A stretch of DNA of 64,000 nucleotides from Hungatella hathewayi (GTDB taxonomy: Bacteria > Bacillota > Clostridia > Lachnospirales > Lachnospiraceae), in assembly GCA_025149285.1 (NCBI GenBank), contig CP102274.1, positions 6,490,489 through 6,554,488 of the forward strand, written 5' to 3'. The notes under the pieces were generated by a model that was not told where the DNA came from, did no database searches, and saw nothing but the letters and a program-made list of their open reading frames with translations. A program made the translations under genes and the position numbers. Of this stretch, positions 27,959 to 34,542 are shown one piece after another; the stretch's first letter is position 1; every line of letters begins with the position of its first letter.

Positions 27959-28852
27959 TTACCCTTCCATTAGGGCACTCTCTCTATAATTATTTAAATA
28001 TCGTTCTTCATATAAAATTCGTCCGTCACTGCCTTCCAGTGCGGAGGCCATCAGGAGAACCAGTTCCATAAAACTTCGGAACGCCTGTTTTTCACCGGTT
28101 TCTCTCCAGCGTATGACACCCTGCCAGGTTGAATGCTCCCTGAACAGGATTTTTATCAGAAAGGTGGCTTCTTTCCCGCCTTCCCGGTATACGGACCACA
28201 TCTTATCCGGTATGATCCTGATATCATCGCCCTGTCCTCCGGAATCGTCCTCCTTCAGACTTCCAAGTCCGATAAAGTGCCCCATGGCATCGGCCAGGGC
28301 TATGGTTCCCGTAAAATCTTCCAGATAATTGAGAAATGCGTTCTGAACGCTTCCTGTCAGCAATCCGCCTTCGAAAGAATCTACCGCGATCTGGCAGATA
28401 TTGGAGCTCTTTTGTAACTGCTGTCGTTCGACCGGTCCGTTTAATACCCGCTCAATCCAGTAGGTCATCTGCAGAAAGCTCTCAAATTCCTGTTTTTCCT
28501 GTCCTTCCAGCCAGAAGATCTCTCCCTGCCAGCTTGCATTGTATCTGAACTTTACATTAAGATTAAATGTGGCCAGAGTACCGTTTTCCAGCTGATCATA
28601 TTCCTGGACGGGTGGTCTGGGTAACTTCGTTCCGCCAAACTTCCGGTAATCCATCGTTCTCTTCGGATATGCCAATTCATCAAATATCCGGTTCATGTGA
28701 AGCATCATCTCCAGGAAATTCCTGAACCGGATCCCCGGTGCTGCTCCTTCATGATAAATGATACCGCTCAAACAACCATTCTCAAATCCATTTACCGATA
28801 TCCTGAAGTAACGGGAAGAGTTGCGGTTCATACTCATCTTTGCTATCGTCAT
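27959..28852 (-). CDS. unknown protein with two repeats of a WQG-containing domain, 297 aa
   Basis: I do not recognise a named family. The protein is an internal duplication. Residues ~16-139 and ~151-276 share the pattern FENGCLSG/FEGGLLTG, FLEMMLHMNRIFDEL/LADAMGHF, then NASWQG (W108)/HSTWQG (W243), W.EGQEKQEFESFLQM/WRETGEKQAFRSFMEL and a closing helix. There is no signal peptide and no membrane segment, so it is probably cytoplasmic. It is the first gene of the adhesin operon and lies directly after a promoter with repeated GGTTACA sites. A regulatory or export-related role for the adhesin is possible but unproven. Confidence 0.8.
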   Translation of the reverse strand: MTIAKMSMNRNSSRYFRISVNGFENGCLSGIIYHEGAAPGIRFRNFLEMMLHMNRIFDELAYPKRTMDYRKFGGTKLPRPPVQEYDQLENGTLATFNLNVKFRYNASWQGEIFWLEGQEKQEFESFLQMTYWIERVLNGPVERQQLQKSSNICQIAVDSFEGGLLTGSVQNAFLNYLEDFTGTIALADAMGHFIGLGSLKEDDSGGQGDDIRIIPDKMWSVYREGGKEATFLIKILFREHSTWQGVIRWRETGEKQAFRSFMELVLLMASALEGSDGRILYEERYLNNYRESALMEG

Positions 28853-28940
28853 AACTTTTTCTTTCTCCCTTAGTTTAGAGCCTTTACGTTATCTATTTTC
28901 ATTACATTTTCTTCAAAAAAATATAGTTTCACCCAGTGTC

Positions 28941-28980
28941 TGTAACCAGTATATACCATATCGGTTACAAATTGGTTACA
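28941..28980 (-). promoter_or_regulatory. promoter of the adhesin operon with TGTAACC operator repeats
   Basis: On the minus strand the order is TGTAACC-AATT-TGTAACC (28980-28963, an 11-bp direct repeat), then TATGG and a TATACT -10 box (28948-28953), then an inverted copy GGTTACA (28941-28947) at the expected start of transcription. The direct repeats cover the -35 position, where no good -35 hexamer exists. That is the layout of an activator-dependent promoter. The rest of the 331-base gap 28853-29183 holds an 89-base leader and the deoB terminator. Confidence 0.55.
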
Positions 28981-29069
28981 TTTTGAGTTTTTTGAAAATT
29001 AATTAAAATTGTTTGTGATGTGTGACCGTAATCATAAAAATAGTTTTAAACCGAGGTCCGCAAACGCAA

Positions 29070-29118
29070 AAAACGCCGGAAATACCGGGAGATCACAGTC
29101 TCCTTAAGCATTTCCGGC
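29070..29118 (-). terminator. intrinsic terminator after deoB
   Basis: GCCGGAAAT (29075-29083) pairs with ATTTCCGGC (29110-29118) and is followed by GTTTTTT on the minus strand. Confidence 0.8.
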
Positions 29119-29158
29119 GCACATTTTACATCATTCATTCAGTTTTGTTCTTACACCT

Positions 29159-29181
29159 GGTTACACAATCATCGTGTAACC
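29159..29181. repeat. inverted repeat GGTTACAC/GTGTAACC
   Basis: A perfect 8-bp inverted repeat with a 7-base loop sits 3 bases after the deoB stop. It could be an RNA hairpin protecting the 3' end. Its arms are the same heptamer (GGTTACA) that is repeated at the adhesin promoter 180-220 bases away. Confidence 0.6.
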
Positions 29182-29183
29182 TC

Positions 29184-30374
29184 TTATTTTAATTCATTAA
29201 GCATCGATTTTCCAATTGTTCCTTTCGGCATTGTAACTCCAAAATTATCCGCGATCGTAGCTCCAATTACAGCAAAAGTATCTTCTGAGGGGATTCTTCC
29301 GCCCCCACTCATGGATGGCGAATACGCCAGAAACGGCACTTTCTCTTTCGTATGGTCCGTCCCCGTATACGTTGGATCGTTTCCATGGTCAGCCGTTAAA
29401 ATCAGCAAATCATTCTCTTTTAACTTACTCAGAACGATTCCCAGCTTCTCGTCAAACCGCTCAATCTCTTTCCCGTAACCAATCGGGTCACGGCGATGTC
29501 CCCACAGCGCATCGAAATCCACCAGGTTTACAAAGCACAGCCCGTGAAAATCCTTATCCATGACTTCGATGGTCTGCTCCATACCATGGACGCTGCTCTT
29601 CGACTTATAAGCCTCCGTAATCCCCTCGCCGTCAAATATATCTTTAATCTTGCCAATGCTTATCACATCATAGCCTGCTGCCTTTAAGGCATCCAGAGCG
29701 GTTTCTCCGTAAGGCTTTAACGCATAATCATGGCGGTTAGAGGTCCGTTTGAACTCCCCTTTCTTTCTGCCTACATACGGCCTTGCAATCACACGACCTA
29801 CCTTCCACTCATCTTTCATTGTCAGCTCCCGGGCAATCTCACAGCACCGGTACAACTCATCGAGTCCAAATGTCTCTTCATTTCCGCAGATCTGAAGCAC
29901 GGAATCAGCAGAAGTGTAGACAATCATGTCGCCGGTCGCAATCTCGTGTTCGCCGTACTCCTCCAAAATCTCTGTCCCGCTGGCCGATTTGTTGCCCACG
30001 ATCTTATGTCCCGTACGTCTCTCCAGTTCTTCGATCAGTTCCTTCGGAAATCCGTGCTCTGTAAATGTCTGAAACGGTTTTGTAATATGAAGTCCCATCA
30101 TCTCCCAGTGCCCGGTCATGGTATCCTTGCCGGTACTGGCTTCATTCAGCTCTGTATAATAAGCAAGAGGCTTTTCGGCCGGCTGTACATGGGTTAACGG
30201 GTGCAGATTCGCAATTCCCATTCTCGCCAGATTCGGTATATGAAAACTCTCCATCCTCTCATCGATATGTCCCAGCGTATCCGTCCCCACGTCACCATAG
30301 TCCGCCGCATTATCCATCGCTCCGATCCCCAGGGAGTCCAGCACGATGGTAAAAATTCTGCGATATTTTTCCAT
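29184..30374 (-). CDS. deoB: phosphopentomutase
   Basis: 396 aa, full length for DeoB. It starts with RRIFTIVLDSLGIGAMDNA (the metal-binding Asp at the N-terminus) and contains DTMTGHWEMMG with the phosphorylated Thr, GNKSASGTEI, DALWGHRRD and the C-terminal metal site LILTADHGNDPTY. It converts ribose-1-P/deoxyribose-1-P to the 5-phosphates in nucleoside catabolism. It is a single gene; the ATG has AAGGAG upstream and a TATAAT -10 box lies at 30425-30430. Confidence 0.97.
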   Translation of the reverse strand: MEKYRRIFTIVLDSLGIGAMDNAADYGDVGTDTLGHIDERMESFHIPNLARMGIANLHPLTHVQPAEKPLAYYTELNEASTGKDTMTGHWEMMGLHITKPFQTFTEHGFPKELIEELERRTGHKIVGNKSASGTEILEEYGEHEIATGDMIVYTSADSVLQICGNEETFGLDELYRCCEIARELTMKDEWKVGRVIARPYVGRKKGEFKRTSNRHDYALKPYGETALDALKAAGYDVISIGKIKDIFDGEGITEAYKSKSSVHGMEQTIEVMDKDFHGLCFVNLVDFDALWGHRRDPIGYGKEIERFDEKLGIVLSKLKENDLLILTADHGNDPTYTGTDHTKEKVPFLAYSPSMSGGGRIPSEDTFAVIGATIADNFGVTMPKGTIGKSMLNELK

Positions 30375-30424
30375 ATTGTATCATTCTCCTTTTACAACTC
30401 TATTAGTATTGATCTGTTACTGGT

Positions 30425-30621
30425 ATTATACTCCATAAAAATCGATTTATAAAAGGACAAATGTCTTAATGAAATATTTTTTCTCTAAAATATCAATTTC
30501 CAGCACAAAAACTCTCTGTAACACACGGTCTTTTCAGTGACAAATCTGTTTACTTTTATCCAAAATATGGTATATTTGTAATTAGAACGATTACACTTCA
30601 GGCTGACACAAATTGTATAAT
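30425..30621. promoter_or_regulatory. divergent promoter region between deoB and the PHP phosphatase gene
   Basis: For deoB (minus strand) there is a TATAAT box at 30425-30430. On the plus strand there is TTTACT-16-TATATT (30549-30554, 30571-30576) and a second TATAAT at 30616-30621. The 326-base gap holds nothing else that I can name. Confidence 0.45.
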
Positions 30622-30700
30622 AAAAAGGAGAAGAGGCCCTGGCGGGAACCGTGAGATTTTTATTCTGCTCATCGCAACGCTGGCCTCCATGTGCTTATTT

Positions 30701-31426
30701 ATGAAAGATATTATGGATTTACACACCCATACCACCGCAAGCGGCCATGCTTACAACACGCTTTACGAGATGGCGCGGTCCGCTTCGGAGAAAGGGCTCA
30801 CGCTGTTCGGATCGACGGACCACGCACCAAAGATGCCTGGCACCTGTCACGAATTTTACTTTATCAATTTTAAAGTCATACCGCGCACCCTGTTCGGCGT
30901 AAAGATACTGATGGGGTCAGAACTTAACATTCTGGATTACACGGGACGCATTGATTTAAGGGAAGGAATTCTGGAACGTCTCGACTACACCATTGCCAGC
31001 ATTCACGAGCCCTGTTACAAATGCGGATCCGTTACGGAAAATACCAATGCCTATTTAGGGGCCATCAAAAACCCTTATGTCAAAATTATCGGCCACCCGG
31101 ATGACGGTCGTTTTCCTGTCGATTACGAAACCGTCGTAGCCGCTGCCGCGGAACATCACACGCTGCTGGAGCTCAACAGCAGTTCGCTGCATCCGGCGAG
31201 CACGCGGATTCATGCGAAAGAAAACTACCGGGTTATGCTGGAATTATGTAAACAGTACAAGGCATCTGTCATCATCGACAGTGACGCCCACATTGAGGCT
31301 GACGTGGGAAATCATAAACTTGCCTGGGAGCTCATCGACGAGACCGGCTTTCCGGAGGAGCTGATTGTAAACGGTTCCCTGGACCGTCTGCTTCCGTATA
31401 TCCCCAGGCTGAAGGAGTGCTTATGA
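30701..31426 (+). CDS. PHP-domain phosphatase (YcdX-like)
   Basis: 241 aa. The PHP metal motifs are DLHTHT (about residue 5), STDHA, GHPDDG and IDSDAH, as in YcdX-type metal-dependent phosphatases. The N-terminus is taken at 30701 because family members start just before DLHTHT; an in-frame ATG at 30689 is equally possible, and neither has a good RBS. A 17-codon GTG frame (30651-30704) ends in ATGA at this start. The stop overlaps the LysR gene as ATGA at 31423-31426. Confidence 0.88.
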   Translation: MKDIMDLHTHTTASGHAYNTLYEMARSASEKGLTLFGSTDHAPKMPGTCHEFYFINFKVIPRTLFGVKILMGSELNILDYTGRIDLREGILERLDYTIASIHEPCYKCGSVTENTNAYLGAIKNPYVKIIGHPDDGRFPVDYETVVAAAAEHHTLLELNSSSLHPASTRIHAKENYRVMLELCKQYKASVIIDSDAHIEADVGNHKLAWELIDETGFPEELIVNGSLDRLLPYIPRLKECL

Positions 31427-32361
31427 TCAACTTTCTGAATCTGGAATATTTTCTGGCCGCCGCCGAGGAGCTCAACATCACCCGGGCAGCAAAACGCCTC
31501 TATATATCCCAGCAGTCATTAAGCAATCATATTTCCAATCTGGAAAAAGAGTTTGACGTCCAGCTGTTTAACCGGACGACACCGCTGACACTTACCTATG
31601 CCGGAAGAGCGCTGAAGCAGCGTGCCAAGCAGCTTCTGGAATTAAAGGACGAGACCTACCGGCAGCTGGCAGACATCAAGGATTTTACCACCGGCCAGAT
31701 ATCCATCGGAGTGTCCCACACACGGGGACGTTTCCTCCTTCCTGCGATTCTGCCGGTCTATCGTGAAAAATTTCCGAACATTGAGCTTCACCTGGTAGAG
31801 GGCAATTCATCCGAGTTAAGCACTTCCCTGATCCGCGGCGACATCGACTTAATCATTGACCTGCTTCCATTTAAAGCGGAAAATGTGGAGACCGTCACCA
31901 TCTGTGAAGAAGAGATTCTGCTCATTGTACCAGATCAGATCCTGGACCGCTTTTTCCCCGGCCGGCAGGAGGAAGTAAAGAGTCAGCTGGAAGAGAATGC
32001 GGATGTGCGTCTTTTGAAGGATTGCCCGTATCTTCTTATTAATAAAGGAAACCGCGTTCGGACGATTGCCGATGAAATTTTTGAAGATGCCCAGATTACG
32101 CCTTCTATCATTCTGGAGACGGAAAATATAGAAACGGTACTGGCCCTGGCCTCCAAAGGAATGGGAATCACCTTTTATCCAAAGATGTTTATCTCAGGGA
32201 CCGGACTCATAACCGAGATGCCCAGGAACAAAAAGGGACTTAATTTCTATTCCCTGCCCAAAGGGCGCACCCACGGGATTCTGGCTTTTGGTTACCACAA
32301 AGGCCGCTATCTGTCTCAGGCTACGGAAGAATTCATCCGGATCGCCAGAGAAAACATATAA
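31423..32361 (+). CDS. LysR-family transcriptional regulator
   Basis: 312 aa. The N-terminal winged helix-turn-helix is classic (FLAAAEELNITRAAKRLYISQQ, split here, then SLSNHISNLEKEF), followed by a periplasmic-binding-like effector domain (IGVSHTRGRFLLPAILPVY). The start at 31423 has GAAGGAG upstream and overlaps the PHP gene stop, so the two are translationally coupled. LysR regulators usually control a neighbour in response to a small ligand. Here the target may be the PHP gene itself; the ligand is unknown. Confidence 0.92.
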   Translation: MINFLNLEYFLAAAEELNITRAAKRLYISQQSLSNHISNLEKEFDVQLFNRTTPLTLTYAGRALKQRAKQLLELKDETYRQLADIKDFTTGQISIGVSHTRGRFLLPAILPVYREKFPNIELHLVEGNSSELSTSLIRGDIDLIIDLLPFKAENVETVTICEEEILLIVPDQILDRFFPGRQEEVKSQLEENADVRLLKDCPYLLINKGNRVRTIADEIFEDAQITPSIILETENIETVLALASKGMGITFYPKMFISGTGLITEMPRNKKGLNFYSLPKGRTHGILAFGYHKGRYLSQATEEFIRIARENI

Positions 32362-32418
32362 AACGATACTAATATAGAAAAAACCGCGTATTTACCTGCA
32401 TTTTTGGTCTTCACGGCA

Positions 32419-32480
32419 TTGACAATCATCTTTTGGTGGTGTATTATTAAATAGTAACCATTATCAGTATCATTACTATT
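32419..32480 (+). promoter_or_regulatory. perR promoter with overlapping PerR-like boxes
   Basis: TTGACA (32419-32424), a 17-base spacer and TATTAT (32442-32447) form a strong sigma-A promoter. Directly downstream lies an AATAGTAA (32450-32457)...TTACTATT (32473-32480) inverted repeat. Inside it two sites resemble the perfect box before the rubrerythrin gene (AGTAACCATTATC and CAGTATCATTACT). This is consistent with autoregulation. Confidence 0.7.
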
Positions 32481-32499
32481 TTAATGCAAAGGAGCTGCT

Positions 32500-32895
32500 A
32501 TGAAGACATTGAAGTATAGCCGTCAGCGGGAATCCATCAAATCTTGTTTGATGGCCAGACATGACCATCCGACTGCCGACGCCCTATACACATCGATCCG
32601 CGAAGAATATCCAAACATCAGCCTTGGGACTGTCTACCGCAATTTAAATCTGTTGGTGGAGTTGGGGGAAATTCAGAAGCTAACATGTGGAGATGGGGCA
32701 GATCATTTTGATGCAGACACTTCACCGCACTATCATTTTGTTTGCAGGGACTGCGGCCAGGTCTTCGACCTGCCTTTGAAAACCCTGGATAACATTAACC
32801 AACTGGCTCAGGAATATGCGGACGGCCATGTTGACAGCCATACCATCTATTTCTACGGTACCTGTAAAAATTGTTTAGAAAAAAATTTGCAATAA
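32500..32895 (+). CDS. perR: Fur-family peroxide-responsive repressor
   Basis: 131 aa. The winged helix (HPTADALYTSI, SLGTVYRNLNLL) is followed by the regulatory metal region HFDADTSPHYHF and two CxxC zinc motifs (CRDC, CKNC). The wording matches PerR better than Fur or Zur. In the family, metal-catalysed oxidation of the regulatory His residues releases DNA. It sits immediately upstream of two rubrerythrin genes that carry matching operator palindromes, which supports the peroxide-sensor assignment. RBS AAAGGAG. Confidence 0.88.
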   Translation: MKTLKYSRQRESIKSCLMARHDHPTADALYTSIREEYPNISLGTVYRNLNLLVELGEIQKLTCGDGADHFDADTSPHYHFVCRDCGQVFDLPLKTLDNINQLAQEYADGHVDSHTIYFYGTCKNCLEKNLQ

Positions 32896-32898
32896 GTA

Positions 32899-32947
32899 TT
32901 GACAGGAACAGAAAGATGTGCTAAATTAATATCAGTAATCATTACTG
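32899..32947 (+). promoter_or_regulatory. rubrerythrin promoter with a perfect PerR-type palindrome
   Basis: TTGACA (32899-32904), a 17-base spacer and TAAATT (32922-32927) are followed by CAGTAATCATTACTG (32933-32947), a perfect 7-1-7 palindrome of the Per-box class. The operator would block the polymerase just downstream of the -10 box. Confidence 0.8.
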
Positions 32948-33013
32948 TTATTGATTACAACAAAACAAGTTTAAAAAATACAAATATATAAAAAAGAAAA
33001 GGAGACATGAATT

Positions 33014-33556
33014 ATGAAGAAATGGGTTTGTACAGTATGCGGTTATGTTCACGAAGGAGAGACAGCTCCGGAATTTTGTCCAGTATGTAAGGTACCGGCT
33101 GAGAAGTTCAAATTACAGGAAGAGGATATGACATGGGCAGCTGAGCACGAATTAGGAGTAGCTCAGGGCGTTCGTGAAGATATCATCAAAGACTTAAGAG
33201 CAAACTTCGAAGGAGAATGTTCCGAGGTTGGTATGTACTTAGCTATGTCCAGAGTCGCTTTCAGAGAAGGCTATCCGGAGATTGGCATGTACTACAAGCA
33301 GGCAGCTTTCGAAGAAGCTGATCACGCTTCCAGATTCGCTGAATTACTTGGCGAGTGCGTAACTGCAAGCACAAAGAAGAACCTTGAATTAAGAGTTGCT
33401 GCTGAGAACGGCGCTACCGCAGGTAAGGTTGACTTAGCAAAACGTGCAAAAGAGTTAAATCTTGATGCAATTCATGATACCGTACATGAGATGGCAAGAG
33501 ACGAAGCTCGCCACGGCAAAGCATTCAAGGGTCTGCTTGACAGATACTTTGGCTAA
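33014..33556 (+). CDS. reverse rubrerythrin (rubredoxin domain N-terminal)
   Basis: 180 aa. The rubredoxin iron site comes first (C6, C9, C22, C25 in CTVCGYVHEG...CPVC), followed by the ferritin-like di-iron domain (ECSEVGMYLAMSR, FEEADHASRFAE, EMARDEARHGKAF). This domain order is that of reverse rubrerythrins, which reduce H2O2 and O2 with electrons from NADH in clostridia. It lies behind a strong PerR-controlled promoter; strong terminator after the gene. The codon choice looks like that of a highly expressed gene (few rare codons, many GAA/GCT/TTA). Confidence 0.95.
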   Translation: MKKWVCTVCGYVHEGETAPEFCPVCKVPAEKFKLQEEDMTWAAEHELGVAQGVREDIIKDLRANFEGECSEVGMYLAMSRVAFREGYPEIGMYYKQAAFEEADHASRFAELLGECVTASTKKNLELRVAAENGATAGKVDLAKRAKELNLDAIHDTVHEMARDEARHGKAFKGLLDRYFG

Positions 33557-33583
33557 TTCATAATATTCACTTCACCATCTTCA

Positions 33584-33623
33584 GGGGACGGCATAACATG
33601 ATTATACCGTTCCCTGGTTTTTC
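33584..33623 (+). terminator. intrinsic terminator after reverse rubrerythrin
   Basis: GGGGACGGCATAA (from 33584) pairs imperfectly with TTATACCGTTCCC (to 33614), followed by GGTTTTTC. Confidence 0.75.
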
Positions 33624-33718
33624 ACTGAAAGAACCGCAGGAAAACCATTTGGTGACGTCAGAAGCTATCGTTGAAACGATGCACACTAAAGAAAATAATA
33701 ATCAGGAGGGTTTATCAC

Positions 33719-34255
33719 ATGTCTAAATATGCAGGAACAAAAACAGAAAAGAACTTAATGGACGCTTTTGCAGGCGAGTCTCAGGCAAGAAATAAATATA
33801 CTTATTATGCTTCCGTAGCAAAAAAAGCCGGATATGAGCAGATGGCTGCTTTATACTTAGAGACAGCAGATCAGGAAAAAGAGCATGCGAAAATGTGGTT
33901 CAAGGAATTCCACGGTATCGGCAGTGTGGAAGAGAACCTTGCAGATGCAGCGGAAGGCGAGAACTACGAGTGGACTGATATGTACAAGAGAATGGCCGAG
34001 GAAGCCAGAGAAGAAGGTTTCGAAGAGTTAGCCATCAAGTTCGAGTATGTTGGAAAAGTAGAGGCCGCTCATGAGAAACGTTACTTAAAGCTTCTTGACA
34101 GCTTAAAGAATGACAAGACCTTTAAGGGTGACGCTCCTCTTGGCTGGAAGTGCCGCAACTGCGGATACGTTCATGAGGGACCAGAAGCTCCTGAAATCTG
34201 CCCGACATGTGCACACCCGAAGGCTTATTTTGAAAGAAAAGTTGAGAATTATTAA
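33719..34255 (+). CDS. rbr: rubrerythrin (classical order)
   Basis: 178 aa from the ATG at 33719, which has AGGAGGG eight bases upstream; a longer in-frame start at 33671 has no RBS. The ferritin-like di-iron domain comes first (FAGESQARNKYTYYA, QEKEHAKMWFKEF, FEYVGKVEAAHEKRY) and the C-terminal rubredoxin site last (CRNCGYVHEG...CPTC). It is a peroxide reductase for oxygen defence, next to perR and a reverse rubrerythrin. I see no clear separate promoter or Per box, so some transcription may come from read-through. Confidence 0.95.
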   Translation: MSKYAGTKTEKNLMDAFAGESQARNKYTYYASVAKKAGYEQMAALYLETADQEKEHAKMWFKEFHGIGSVEENLADAAEGENYEWTDMYKRMAEEAREEGFEELAIKFEYVGKVEAAHEKRYLKLLDSLKNDKTFKGDAPLGWKCRNCGYVHEGPEAPEICPTCAHPKAYFERKVENY

Positions 34256-34324
34256 TTTTTAATACGAAAAGGAACTGGATGTTACGCTGTACAGACAGCA
34301 GAATAAACAGTATCTTTGAAAATA

Positions 34325-34381
34325 ACTCCTTATTGGAAGGAATTTGGCTGTTGCGATTCTTTTCAATAAGGAGTATTTTTG
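34325..34381 (+). terminator. intrinsic terminator after rubrerythrin
   Basis: ACTCCTTATTG (34325-34335) pairs with CAATAAGGAGT (34364-34374), followed by ATTTTTGT. The remaining gap to 34543 holds no gene. Confidence 0.8.
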
Positions 34382-34542
34382 TGCCTTCGGGAACGTCTGC
34401 AGAAGTAATGATATTCTCCGGAAATATCATGGCGATAACCACAACGCCATGCTACAATAGAAGTATACGGAACCATTGTTTGAGTTAACGGTAACCTCAC
34501 GATTTTACATCTACTTTTAGAGAAAGGCAAAAGGGGCCGCCA

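Noticed and set aside
30689..30700. Longer start (ATG at 30689) for the PHP phosphatase
   Set aside because: Family proteins begin close to DLHTHT; the extra four residues have no RBS support. It cannot be fully excluded.
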